A DNA stretch of 64,000 bases from Vespa crabro (lineage: Eukaryota; Arthropoda; Insecta; Hymenoptera; Vespidae): the NCBI RefSeq assembly GCF_910589235.1, contig NC_060961.1:6230001-6294000 (forward strand), given 5' to 3'. This document shows, piece by piece, positions 1 through 12,400 of this stretch. Both the position numbers and the translations under genes were made by a program. The notes under the pieces are model-generated. The model was given only the letters and a program-made list of their open reading frames with translations, searched no databases and was not told the DNA's origin. The stretch's first letter is position 1; each line of letters begins with the position of its first letter.

Positions 1-775
1 CCTTGTGCTTCGTTTATTCCTATAAGTTCTTAGATACATATATATATATATATATATATACGTATGTATGTACAGATATCATCGATGGAAAAGGAAGTTG
101 CTATCGTTCGAGATGTAATTCTCTTCTTTGTTCGATCTTATTCGAGAACAATGTTGACGTTCATTGATAAATCCTAATCTCTTATCCAATGTCTGAAGAA
201 ATAAGGGAATTCGTTTTCTTCGTTGTACGATCTTACGATTGTCCAACAAAAGAAAAAAAAAAAAGGAACAAGGAAAAAAGAAAGGATAAAAAATATGTCC
301 GAATATTTTTAAAATCTAATGATTTTTGTTCTTCTTTTTTATTTGTTTGTGTTCTTGTTTTTTTATCCTCATTAAAAATAAATAAATAAATAAAATTTGT
401 TTTATTAATTATGTTTAAATAAAGTAATATAAAAATTAATAGTTAGAGTATAAAATAAGAATAAATAAAATTAATATTATTGATAGTAATGAAAATGATT
501 TTTTGAAAAAAGTAAAAAAGTAAATTTTATATATTGTACCTTTTGTATAAGGGTTAATTAATTAAAATATTTAAATTAAAATATTTCTCGAATTTAATGG
601 ATTTATTTAAAAATTTTAGTTAATGTAGAAGTATTATTAATAATTTTTAAATGGAAGTGAAATGTTAATCGATTTTAAATATATCTAGTTAAACACATCG
701 AAAATTTATGAATCAATATGAATGATCATTTGTTTACTATTCTTTTTTATATTCGTTACCGATCATATAAGTACG

Positions 776-777
<2 letters not shown>

Positions 778-849
<72 letters not shown>
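778..849. repeat. (TTA)n microsatellite
   Basis: 24 uninterrupted TTA units followed by a CT-rich stretch. Translated frames give poly-Leu, poly-Tyr or poly-Asn, which are not genes. Confidence 0.95.
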
Positions 850-850
<1 letters not shown>

Positions 851-1176
851 TCACATTCCGAAATATTTCCTCTTTCTCTCGCTCTCTCTCTTTCTCTCTC
901 TCTCCCTCTCTCTCTCCATCTTTCTTATTAAAACTTCGAAATCTTTCGATCGTAACATAAGCCTTATAAATAGTTTCATCCCTTCGTAGTAGAGATAATC
1001 GAACGATTCCATCAACCCCTCCCCTTCTCTTTCCATCCCTCACCCTGCTCTTACCTCTCTACCTCCCTCTGTAATTCCCTCCCACCCGCTACGAACGATA
1101 TCTCTTCCTTTCTTCTTCGGACCGGACCACCGAGTTGGAAAATCACGCAACTTCAAGCAAGCAAAGCCTACTCAAA

Positions 1177-1304
1177 GAATAAGAAGAATAAGAAGAAGAA
1201 AATGATGATGATGATGATGATGATGATGAAGAAGAAGAAGAAGAAGAAGAAGAGAAAGAAGAAGAAGAAGAAAAAGACAAAGAAGAAGTAGAAGAAGAAG
1301 AAGA
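1177..1304. repeat. (GAA)/(GAT) purine-rich tract
   Basis: Mixed GAA and GAT triplets with a block of about eight GAT units near 1202-1228, one strand almost entirely purine. Confidence 0.85.
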
Positions 1305-1409
1305 CGTCTACTTCAGAAGCGAGATATCAACGTGTTTCGCTCGAGTAGCACTCTTGGCTGGCAATGCACATCCAACGAAGGTCCACTTATGCATTTTCCC
1401 TATGCACTT

Positions 1410-1440
<31 letters not shown>

Positions 1441-1822
1441 CTCTTTCTATCTCTATCTCTGTTACACTCTTACTCTTTTACTTTCTCCATCATCCTCCAA
1501 GCCAGTACCTTTCAAAGAGAAAGAGCGAAAAGAACTTACACGGTCCCGCGTGCCAGACCGAGTTAAAGCTTGCCTCTAAATTATCGCTATTCTCGGAAGG
1601 TTAAAGTTCTCTTTCCATGGGAGGGCCGAGGGAGAATGGGAGGGGGTTTATGAAAGGAGAAAGAAAAAGAAGGAAGGAGATAGAGAGAAAGAGAGAGAGA
1701 AAGAGTGTAGATCGTGCCAAGGTATCTGCGACATTTCGTAAACACGAAATCAATTTTAATACCGCTTGTCTCTCTTTTTTATATGTACGTATGTATGTAT
1801 ATATTTGTATGTGTATAGTTGC

Positions 1823-1870
<48 letters not shown>

Positions 1871-1898
1871 TTCTCTTATATGTATAGTTATATATATA

Positions 1899-1934
<36 letters not shown>

Positions 1935-2243
1935 TTCTCTCTATCTATCTATCTATCTTTCTCTCTATCTATCTCTTTCTCTTTCATACACGAAATGAAA
2001 ATCACCGACATGGGCTGCTCTGCGTGGCCGAATGAATTTATTTATAAATCTTGTAGCGTTTGCTTCTTTGGATCGCCCTTACTAACGCATATTTGCGTGC
2101 CGAGCCGAAGACTGTTGCACGTCCGGATCATTTCCGCGCCTTGTTTATTAACTATAAACATCCAAAATTAGTCAGTAACTTATTGTTACGTTTGATTAGT
2201 TTACAAGATATGAATTACGTACGTATATATAAATATTTATATC

Positions 2244-2249
<6 letters not shown>

Positions 2250-2304
<55 letters not shown>
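2250..2304. repeat. (AT)n microsatellite
   Basis: About 27 AT units without interruption. Confidence 0.95.
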
Positions 2305-2307
<3 letters not shown>

Positions 2308-3539
2308 AAGATATCAGGTTATACTTATTAGAAAATACGATGTATTGTAAAACGGATATATATTCGCATAATTGTTAAATCTTTTTTTAAATTTAATATA
2401 TAACAAGACGTCAATTTACGTATGGATTGATTTAAAAATCTTTCTTTCTAATTTATTTCAAAATTTTGTTTTTGTTTCTTTCTTTTTCCATCTAACTATC
2501 TCATCTTTATTGTATTAAATTAAAAAGAGAAATAAATCTAACAATCGACGAATATCATGAAACTTTTGTTACTTAAAATCAAAAAAAAAAGAGAAAAGAA
2601 AAAAAAACGTTAATCATCGACTGCATTAGATATGTAACGTCGTAATTATAATTAATATTTACCATATAATAAAATAAAAATATAAATTAAACTTCTTTTT
2701 TATTATATACTTAACAAGAATATGCAAAGAGATCTATTACGTTAATGTCTAATATTTATCATGCAGATTAACAACATAATTACCTGATACGTTAAAAATC
2801 TTTCGGTTAATTGAAAAAATTCTTTGTGACTAATGTAACATTAATGTAACGATATTCGCGTGAGTAAAACGCTTACTAACGCAACTAACGTAAGTAAGTT
2901 ATTTACGTAACAGGTTATGCGACCGACCCGATATATTCAATGGAAGTTTCTTCCATTATCAAAGCTATAGATAACGGGGTTAACTATAGATATCTCGTAA
3001 CAGGTTATGTCACTTACTTACTTACCTTGTGTATCCTATCATGCACTTGTATAATAACACACATACATATGTTTCCATTGAAAATATTTACATCAATGCA
3101 ATGTAATGTATCCGCACATATGCGTATATATATATATATATATATAACAAAACTCACTCGTAACCTACATAAAGCGCGTGTGTATTTTTTCTATTTTTAT
3201 CTTTTTTTTTTCTTTATTCTTAAAATTCATGCCATCCTTCCCTCCCCCTCTCTCATCCTCTCTCACCATCGCCCTATATATTTCAACTATATATATATAT
3301 ATAAAACTCATTACTTCTAATTCACATAATGATAATATTTCTATAAACCCTTTCTCGTTATCCATCCCATCCTTTTTTTTTCGATCATCGAAATTACGAA
3401 AAGGGGGATGAGCGTGTAAAAATTCGATTCGGTTGCTTTTCTCCTCCATCCAGCCCCATCCTAAATCCTCTACCATCACTTCCTCATCCTCATCTTTATC
3501 CTCCTCCTCCTCCTCCTCCTTCTCCTACTCTTCATCCTC

Positions 3540-3730
3540 CTTAGTTTCCCTCGACAGCTGCGCACAGCACCCTTCGATCCGATATCGCGGCCCGCCTCTC
3601 ACCTGGCTTATGGGGCCTGGCTAGAAAATTTCATTAAATTCACGCGTGGCCGTAAATAATCGGCCACGTCAATACGGACGCGCCGAGGTGGCCTCGAAAA
3701 TTCTATGGTATGGGGATGGTAAACGGGAAG
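3540..3730. other. GC-richer non-repetitive island, candidate regulatory element
   Basis: A complex stretch inside AT-rich repeats. It contains an inverted repeat with arms CGTGGCCG and CGGCCACG (3645-3652 and 3661-3668) around the AT-rich spacer TAAATAAT. No open frame of note and no signal-peptide exon. Its sequence complexity suggests constraint; a role is inference. Confidence 0.35.
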
Positions 3731-4260
3731 AGAGAATCCAATAACGCTCTTTTACTATTGGATATAACGATTAGAGAAAGAAGAAAAATAAAGAGAGAGA
3801 GAGAAAAAGAGAGAGAAAAGTCGTAATAAGTTGACTTAGCCGTGTACATCTATCCTCTTATTGATTATTATTTTAATTAGTAATATTATTAAAAAAAAAA
3901 ATGAAATGCTTATGCGAATGAGGATACATTGGAGACAAAAAAGAGAACGTGTGCGACGAAGCACAAATTTATTTCATCTTATTTATCTTTTTTGTCTGCT
4001 ATATTATATCCTTATTTTATGGTAATAAAATGTGGAACATAAAAGACAGGGATGACGGAAACGTTACTAGAGAAAAAAAAAAAAAAAGAAAAAGAAAAAG
4101 AAAAAATAACGAGTGAATCAATTTAATCATTTTGACTTTAGTTATGTTGTAATAATGATCAAAAAAGAAATGGATAATAGAAAAGGGAAAGAAAAATGAA
4201 AGAGAAGAACGTTCTTAATAAAAAATTAAAACGAAATGAAATGCGACAATTTGAAAGGGA

Positions 4261-4328
<68 letters not shown>

Positions 4329-4430
4329 ATATAACATACACACGTTGAAACATTTTCATATACCTACACATAGAATGAGCGATGTTTAGAGAGGTGCGGA
4401 GGAGGCTTGAAGCTGTAATATACATCGTGT
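3731..4430. other. Non-coding AT- and purine-rich stretch
   Basis: A/G-rich tracts at 3775-3825 and 4070-4110 and a long (AG)n at 4264-4321. No gene seen. Confidence 0.55.
4264..4321. repeat. (AG)n microsatellite
   Basis: About 28 AG units without interruption. Confidence 0.95.
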
Positions 4431-4680
4431 TATGGTCGCTGTTAGCACCGTTAAACTAGCCTTTAGTGTTCCGCCTCGCCTTTGAACTTGTGCCGACTAG
4501 TCGGCTGTGGCAGCTGAGGTCAATAAAATGCGTTCTCCATAAAACGCCATAGAGCTCCCTGACGCGTACCAATGGTGACGACGACGACGACGACGACGAC
4601 GATAACGACAAAGATTACGATGGTTTCTATCATAGTCGAAAGGACCAAACCCAAAGGACCCATATCCCAAAATAATACAT
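4430..4680. other. Non-repetitive island with 14-bp palindrome
   Basis: Mixed-composition sequence with a perfect palindrome GCCGACTAGTCGGC (4492-4505) and a (GAC)n run near 4576-4601. Position upstream of a Wnt gene makes an enhancer possible; nothing here proves it. Confidence 0.35.
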
Positions 4681-4778
4681 TCATCCGGATTCTAAACACG
4701 ATTTTTTATGCGAATTTTATTAATTTCTTTTTCTACGATGATATCTAGTAGAAAAGGATATGAGAATGTATACGTCTA

Positions 4779-4781
<3 letters not shown>

Positions 4782-4870
<89 letters not shown>
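4782..4870. repeat. (AT)n microsatellite, 89 bp
   Basis: About 44 AT units without interruption, among the longest AT tracts in the window. Confidence 0.95.
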
Positions 4871-4872
<2 letters not shown>

Positions 4873-5238
4873 AGACTTTGTAAGTATGTGTGTATCTTTT
4901 ATCTTGATAAGAAAGAAGAAGATAAAGAAGAGAAAAGAAATAACGAGAATTTTTTAAATTATCATAATATAATTATTTAATATAAATTATCGTTAATCAC
5001 CGTGAATTTTTTTTATAATCTTTTTTTTTCCTAATACAGTACAACATAATACAAAACTCTGTATATGTTTAATTAGTAAAATTTGTTATATTTAAAAAAA
5101 TAATTAGAATATCATTAAAATATGTTGTACGATAATTCTCGACATTAAATATGTATATATCTAATAATTTGGAAATAATGATCAAATCAAAAATTATGTT
5201 TCTATGTTTTGTAAAAATCTTTTATATTCTCATTTTGC

Positions 5239-5242
5239 GTTA

Positions 5243-5296
<54 letters not shown>

Positions 5297-5300
5297 TAAC
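5239..5300. repeat. 62-bp perfect palindrome around (AT)24
   Basis: GTTACTC, then 24 AT units, then GAGTAAC. The unique 7-bp flanks are exact reverse complements, so the whole 62 bp is self-complementary and could extrude as a cruciform. Confidence 0.9.
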
Positions 5301-5455
5301 ATATATATACAATATATACATGTATAATAAGTATATACAATATATACATGTATAATATTTTATAATACATTTTATATATATATTATACATATACAATATA
5401 TACATGTATAATATTTTATAATACATTTTATAATATATTATATATATATATAACA
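5301..5455. repeat. Short AT-rich minisatellite
   Basis: The motif CAATATATACATGTATAATA recurs three times from about 5310; the last two copies share a longer block (about 5338-5377 and 5393-5432) including TTTTATAATACATTTTATA. Confidence 0.75.
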
Positions 5456-5624
5456 TTGTAACTATAATATTTTGCAGAGAAGACCATAAATGTTTAAATA
5501 ACAAACGTGAAAAAAACAAATACACTGACATAAAACGATCCTTTGATATTTCTGATCTTAAAAATATTATGAAAGGGGGGAAAATAAAAAATTGCGTGGC
5601 GCGTAACATTCCATCGTTCAACCA

Positions 5625-5655
<31 letters not shown>

Positions 5656-5956
5656 TCTTCCTACGTGCGATATATAGAAAGGACAAAGAGAAAAATTCTC
5701 GACAATGTTGTAAATCATCGCGTCGACTATAAAATCCGTGCTACGCAGTGTTTCATGAATATCATTTCAAAAAGTGATCTCTCTTTCTCTCTCTGATGCA
5801 CACATACACACATACACACACACACATACACACACACATACAAACTCTTTAAGTGAAAAATACACAAGATCAAAAAAAATATTAACGTTGATAAAATATC
5901 AACGATTACTAAATATATGCTATAATCAAGTACTACAAATCTGTATCTATATATAC

Positions 5957-5988
<32 letters not shown>

Positions 5989-6344
5989 GCATGTATGTAT
6001 GTATATCGCTGCATTTAAATAATACTATACATCCTTTTACAAACATCACAGGAAAGATCTCACTAGAGAAATTGGCCTTCTTTTTTCTCTTCTTCTTTTT
6101 CTTCTTTTTTTTCTTTCTTTTATTGTTCTCCTTTTTCCTTTCTCAATTTTCTTCTTTCTTTTTCTTTTTTTCTCGCAAAAAACGCATCGCGTAAAACGCT
6201 TCTTAACGGACATCCGACACATATGTCCTTGACAGTGAACGTATTTTAAAAATGTTTCTTCCTTTAGCTCCCATCTATCCCACCCTTTCACAACCCACAC
6301 CCCCGCTACCCACAACTCCACATCCCCTTATTTCTTCTCCTTGA

Positions 6345-6600
6345 CTACCAAATACCAGCAACAGCCGCATCCGTTCGTGGTTTCGCGATGCATATTCGTT
6401 TATACCCAGGACCGGTCTCGAACCGTTCCTAAAAAGATTCGTACGGTTAAACCGAGTGAAGATTTTCCAATAATCCACCGCTTTGATGTCTTGCCCGCGA
6501 ACGCCTGCCGGCGGTAACGCTTCTGAACTTTTATTTTAGAACTACCATACCGAATAACGGTCGGAATGACGTCGAAAATAAGGAACGTTATTTTTCCCTT
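6345..6600. other. Non-repetitive island with a TCF/LEF-type site
   Basis: Mixed-composition DNA between repeats. GCTTTGATG at 6480-6488 fits the TCF/Pangolin consensus (C/G)CTTTGAT(C/G). Candidate Wnt-responsive element by sequence only. Confidence 0.35.
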
Positions 6601-6988
6601 TGAGAAATTCGATGAAAAATTCTATTTTATCATATCGAAAAGATACAAAAAGAGAAAAACTACATTTTCGTATAGGTAAATAATAACCTGAGTGTTTCCT
6701 CTAAATCCTCAAAAAAAAAAAAAGAAATAATCCAATTCGAAAATAATTTTCAATAAATTATTTATAATTTATAAATTATAAATAATTATTTATAATTTAT
6801 ATTTATAAATTATTTATAAATTATAAATTATTTATAAATGGGACTTAATAAACGGAAGATTGTTCAAAGAAATTAAATTTTTAAGGGAGCATTTTTTACT
6901 AGTAGGGATGAAAAAAAAAGTGAAAAGAAAAGAAAAAAAAGAAAAGTCATACAAACATGAATCTAAAATATACTTCTTTACCAAATTG

Positions 6989-7025
<37 letters not shown>

Positions 7026-8400
7026 TTTTTTTTTATGGAGTAACGTGCCCGATTTTTTTTTAACGCAGAAAATTATTCCAAAATTGTATTATCGGTTCGC
7101 GTAAACAAAATATAAAATATATATTAATTGAATTTTTTAAACGTTTTACGACGTTTCGATGCAACGTCGATCTGAGGCATGCATTAATGCGAAAAGAAAA
7201 TTATTCTTCAATTATTCTCCGTGACAAAATGGAATTCGTAAAAATTTCAAACATTCTCGAAGTTTGTTATAAATGAAAATATTTATTAAAAAAAAAAAGA
7301 AAGAAAAAGAATAAAACGTTTGTAACTCGAGAAGAAAAAACGTTTCCTGTGTCATATTTATATGATCTCTTTTTTTTTATTCTTACTAGCGAGTAAAAAC
7401 GTGCTCTTAAAATTCGTTGATCTATTTTTGAAACATCCTGTATAAACTGTTCCACGTAATATATTACGAATATATGAAAACACAAGCGTATTCAAGTCTG
7501 TCAAATAAAAAAAAAAAAAAGAAAAAGAAAGAAAGAAAGAAAGACAGAAATCGTGGAACGAATTGAAAAAATTTAATTTCGTTTACATTAAACGATATTA
7601 CTTTGATGTCTAATAAATAAGAATTATCTTATGCGACAATAAACGTTTCTAACATTTAATCGTTGATCCTTATCTACACGTTAGAATTAAAATTATGGGG
7701 TTTAAATCAAGAACGAGGTGGTAATCTGTATAATTCGTAACGAAAGAAAAGAAATCTAAAATGTCAAGCATCGGATAATTATATAATAAAACGAACAAAC
7801 AAGACCCGTCATCCTTCCCACCACCTCCCTCCTCCTGATCGTTTTGCAAACAAAAATAATAATAATAATAATTAATCGACAGTTTTAAAAATAATAATCG
7901 GAGTTTTATCCTACCACAATTATACGTAATTACGATAGATACATAATTACACATCATATGCCGAAAGCATAATTGGAATAATAATAAGTGTAACGGGTAT
8001 AATATAAATACCGATATAAGTATCTTAAATCATTAAAATTCTCGAGCGAAAGCAGAATATTTTACGTGTCGCCAAATCGTTGGACGAAATACAAAAAAAA
8101 AAAAGAAAAAAAGGAAAAATAAAAAGAAAGGAAAAAAAATAAAAAATGAAAATAAAAAAAAAATAAAAAAAAAGGAAAAATAATAATAATAAAAAGGAAC
8201 GAATAAAATAAATTGAAACAAAATAAAATGAAATAAAAAGGAACAAATAACATAGAAGGAAAACAAAAAATAAAATGAAACAAATGAAATAAAATAAAAT
8301 AAAATGAAAAAAAAAACAACAACAACAAGGAATTATAAGCGAGTAAACTCACTTCGGTGTTTATCGCTGCGGTCTTATGAATTTAAATTAGGTATTATCG
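6601..8400. other. Non-coding AT-rich DNA
   Basis: Contains a near-palindromic TTATAAATTAT-type block (6770-6840), an AT tract (6993-7022) and a long A-rich tract (8090-8335). No gene seen. Confidence 0.6.
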
Positions 8401-8603
8401 CTTTTACCGTGACTTTTACAACATATAACTTACATTAGTTGTGACAGCTCGGTGACGGCACAGAAACCGCGAAACGGCTCGAACGGTATGCGAATCCTTT
8501 TCGACTCTGGCCGAGAGTTAACCACGAAGGAATACTGAATACCGATCGTAAATCTATACCGCTTGCTCCAAATACTTTTCCTCGAGTACCGTGAAAGTGG
8601 TTG

Positions 8604-8609
8604 TCGTCT

Positions 8610-8649
<40 letters not shown>

Positions 8650-8818
8650 ACTCGTCCTCATCGTCTTCGTACTCGTACTTTTGTACTCATCCTCATCGTC
8701 TTCGTACTCATCCTCGTCCTCGTCCTCATCGTCCTTGTTCTCATCTTCGTCCACATCTTTATCCTCATCCTCGTCCTCATCCTCGTTCTCATCGTTGTCG
8801 TAGTTGTCCTCGTTGTCG
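8604..8818. repeat. Degenerate (CGTCCT)n hexamer repeat
   Basis: About 215 bp of CGTCCT/CATCGT-like hexamers. All six frames are long and open here because of the repeat alone. Confidence 0.85.
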
Positions 8819-8939
8819 TTCTACCATAGAATCGAGTGATTGAGGAGAATGGAGGGGATGGAGAGTTTGCTGGGGTTTGGAAGGGATAGAGTATGGAGAT
8901 GTAAATGGGATGGGATAGAAGAGGGTGGTCATTAACCAG

Positions 8940-9320
8940 TTAATTATTATTCGCGAGTACTCGTAGAGAATGTTTCACCGATGTAAAAGACGACGAGGTC
9001 TACCCTTTCACGACGTGTATCCATCCCGTTAAGTATCAGTACTTTTGCTACGGTACTCGAGGGTAAAGTACCTTGTTACAACACTGTTCATATACTGCCA
9101 ACCGAAGGATTCCGTGTTTACCCTACAAGTTGGTACTCTACTAACGCATAGGCGCCGCATCGTTTCCAATAAGTAGATATCAGCACTTTCACGAATTAGA
9201 CGAGTAATTAATAAAACGTCACACTTGTCATACCGTCATTACGGTATCGTGATCTTTCAATTGAGCGATATCACTTTTCTCATGTACACCTGACGTACAT
9301 CGAACTCGAATTTTATTATT
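8940..9320. other. Non-repetitive island, candidate regulatory DNA
   Basis: About 380 bp without simple repeats. It contains several homeodomain-like ATTA cores (AGTTAATTATTA near 8940, GAGTAATTAATAAA near 9205). No coding frame. Confidence 0.3.
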
Positions 9321-10500
9321 AATTAAATCAAACTGAATAAATTAGTAATAAATATAATATATGTAAGATGTCCGTCCATAGAAATGTCCGAACAAATATA
9401 TCACAACTGGTTTAAATTACTGGAGAAAGTTAAAAATAAGAGAACATTGTAAAGCTTTAAGTCAGTTTTAATGTGCTTGTAAACAAAATTTTGTTTTATT
9501 TTCTTTTCTCTTTTTTTTTTTTTAATGGCTATAATTAAGGTATTTATAAAAAAAAAAAATTAAAATTACAGGCATCTATAAAGAGAATCATTACTATACA
9601 ACATTTTTTTACGAGATAATTGGCATCTTAACGACTGACTAACAGATTCATACACCAAATGTAATTCATATTCCATGCTATAAAATTACTATTTTCTCAA
9701 TCAAGCAATTCTGTATGTTTTTTGATATATCTATGTATCTTTAAGTAGCTATAACTGATATAATAATATATTTACATATATATATATATATATTTACAGA
9801 ATGATTCGTACGATATAATCGACGATTGATTTACGATGATAATAATTTTCTCATTACGATTCAACACACTCGAAGATTTATTACATTTATCTCGGATTTA
9901 TTTAGAACAAAATTGTAATAAGTTTTAAAAACGAGGTCATCTTTTTTCTTTTTCTTTTTTTTTTTTTTGTTTTTCTTCTTAAAGAAAAAAAAGACGACTT
10001 CTTTTAATAACACCAAATATTTCATAATATTAATCGAGTGATCGTTCGATCTATTAAAATAAATTCTTATTAAAATAAAAAAAAATTCATACTTATCGCA
10101 CGTAAATATTTCTTTATGAAAATTTACGAGATACAACGACGAATCATCGTAGAATTTCAACGAGTGTCCCTTCATGGAGAATTTCCAAACGTCTTCTTAC
10201 ATTCATTTCCATCTTTCTTTTCACATTCCTCGTTGAGTGAAAGAAATAAAAAAATAAAAAAAAAAAAGCAAAAAAGAAGTAAACAAAAAAGAAAAAAAAC
10301 AAAATTCGCATGTCCTACACGGAAGAGAGCGTACTTGAAAACGATATTAAAAGTAAAGAATTCGTTTCGTGGGACATGAGAAATGTATACGAAGAAGAAC
10401 GCGAAAGAGAAAGAAATAGAGAAAGAGAGGGATACAAGCAAAGAGTCCTCTCTCCAGCATTTGAGAAAGAGCGGGATCTTGAAACGGTGCCAACTACCGA
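9321..10500. other. Non-coding AT-rich DNA
   Basis: Poly-A/T tracts and a GA-rich end. A 64-codon ORF at 10310-10504 is largely charged low-complexity sequence and I do not call it. Confidence 0.5.
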
Positions 10501-10800
10501 GTAAGAACCATGCTACTTCCTAATGTAACTGAATTTAATGAATCTTATTGTTAGTACACGCTAAAGTGTCGAGCTCGTTGACCTCACGACATATACAGAA
10601 AGATAGAGAACACCCTGGTAGCGCGACGTTCCTTGAACAGCATCTTCATCGTTGTCGCACGTAACTACGACGTTACTAATTCCGGATTAGAACTTTACCG
10701 ATAATTAATTTACCACCGTCCGCCAGTAATTACACACCCACGTCGTGTTCGTTGTCAGATTTAAGTGAACGTGAATAAATTATTATTGGACATGCTCTTG
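10501..10800. other. Non-repetitive island
   Basis: About 300 bp of balanced composition with homeodomain-like TAATTA cores (GATAATTAATTT and CAGTAATTAC near 10700-10730). No ORF or RNA gene recognised. Confidence 0.3.
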
Positions 10801-11758
10801 AAAATATGATCGTAGTGTTTTCATTCTCTCTCTCTTTCTTTTTTTCATTCTTTCTTCCTTTTGTTTTCTTCTTTTTATTTTTCTTCTTTTCCTTTTTTTC
10901 TTTTTTTTTTTGTTCCTCTCTCTTCCTCTATTCTCATTTGTTTTTCATTAAACTTAATAGTCTTGCGATCGTTAATTAACAGCTCGTTAAAGTCATCACT
11001 CGTTATCGTCGTCATCGTCGTAGTCATCGTTCTAGATTCGGTAATTAATAGAACGAAGATGAGCACTACCAAGACACATATTTTACTCTCCTTCTCGTTG
11101 TCCGTCAAAAGGCACTTGACTGGTCGATAGATTCTTGTATAGTAACGAGAAACAGCTCGTCTTTGAGTAGTCCACCACCCCTGTTAACTATACGACGTTG
11201 TTTTTATTATTATTCAATAGTTAGAACGATAGTTTAGCTACTTTAACAAACTCAAGAACTAAACTCATTCAACTAACGCTACAAAACAGTACTCTTATTA
11301 TAAACACGTATTCTTTTACGTGGATGATTTTGTAAAAAAAAAAAAAAAAAAAAAGAAAAAAAATTTGGTATAGTGAGAAGAAAAACAAAAAAAAAAGAGG
11401 AAGAAGAAGAAGAAAAAAATAAAAAAATAAAAAAAAATAAAATAATAAAAGAATGTTCCTTCGTCCGTGAAGTATGATCGATATCAATCATTTTTACCTC
11501 AGTAACTATGTATATGAAAAATCGATGTTACACATTCGATTGGATAAAAAGAAAATTCAGAGGGATACAGATATATGTACACAAAGAAAAAGAAGAAGAG
11601 AAAGCTCTAGCAGAGTTCTGATAGAAGAAAAGTTGGAAGGAACGAATAAACACCGAAGTAATTGAGAGAAATCATAAAGAATTTTCCACTAAATTAAGTC
11701 GCCCTCCATCGGGATGGAATTTGGCTTCTCTCTCTCTCTCTCTCTTTCTCTCTTTCTC

Positions 11759-11789
<31 letters not shown>

Positions 11790-11990
11790 CTCTTTCTCTT
11801 TCTGTTTTTCCTTACGCGACGACATAACCGAAATAGAAGTTTTCCAATAAGAAAAGAAAAGAAAAAAAAAAGCTAATCAGACGGCGGTTCTTCCGAGATA
11901 TCGGACTGAGCTCAATGGTCCGTATACCTGTAAGTTGTAGATATGCCTCTATCAGCAGGTCTTGCACCATGATCCTGGTTTTCTACCCTA

Positions 11991-12043
<53 letters not shown>

Positions 12044-12119
12044 AACTCTAACTCTCCCCTCCTTCTATCCTTCCTACTTTCTTTCTTTCTTTCTTTTCTC
12101 CTTCCTTTTTTTTCTTTAT

Positions 12120-12193
<74 letters not shown>

Positions 12194-12400
12194 TTTCCCT
12201 CGGCCGTGGCGTTTTTCAGAGAGATCACGCGAGATTGCTCCATACGCAATGTACCGTGTCGAGCCGACCCTGATTTCGTTTTTCAGTCTTGATTCTGAGA
12301 GCCAACGGGTGTATCGTAATTTTAAGGGAAAAAGATGAAAAAAAAAAAAAAAAAAAAAAAACAAGGGCAAAAAAAAATAAGGAAATATACAGAGATAGAG
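10801..12400. other. Non-coding repeat-rich DNA
   Basis: T/C tracts, poly-A tracts (11334-11450), CT arrays (11731-11800 and 11995-12043) and the (CTTT)n array. No gene seen. Confidence 0.55.
12118..12192. repeat. (CTTT)n microsatellite
   Basis: About 18 CTTT units without interruption. Confidence 0.95.

Larger units (their letters stand above)
1..3430. other. Non-coding AT-rich DNA with many microsatellites
   Basis: No supportable gene. It holds a (TTA) tract at 778-849, a GAA/GAT purine tract at 1177-1304, CT tracts at 1410-1436 and 1827-1871, and AT tracts at 1900-1932 and 2250-2304. ORFs here are products of these repeats. Between 2300 and 3430 the sequence is plain AT-rich DNA. Confidence 0.6.
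4871..6340. other. Non-coding repeat cluster
   Basis: Apart from the palindrome and minisatellite listed separately, this stretch holds CT (5626-5655), AC/CATA (5800-5842) and TA (5950-5990) repeats and a long T/C tract (6080-6175). No gene seen. Confidence 0.55.

Noticed and set aside
3700..3712. Possible Wnt exon ending TGGGGATG before GTAAAC
   Set aside because: Phase and a resulting Trp-Tyr-Leu-Gly would fit, but there is no signal peptide upstream of it and the intron would be 18 kb.
8604..8818. CRISPR-like or coding repeat array
   Set aside because: Units are contiguous degenerate hexamers without spacers; it is a simple-sequence repeat in a eukaryotic genome.
10310..10504. 64-codon ORF
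   Set aside because: Mostly Glu/Arg/Lys low complexity derived from purine-rich DNA.
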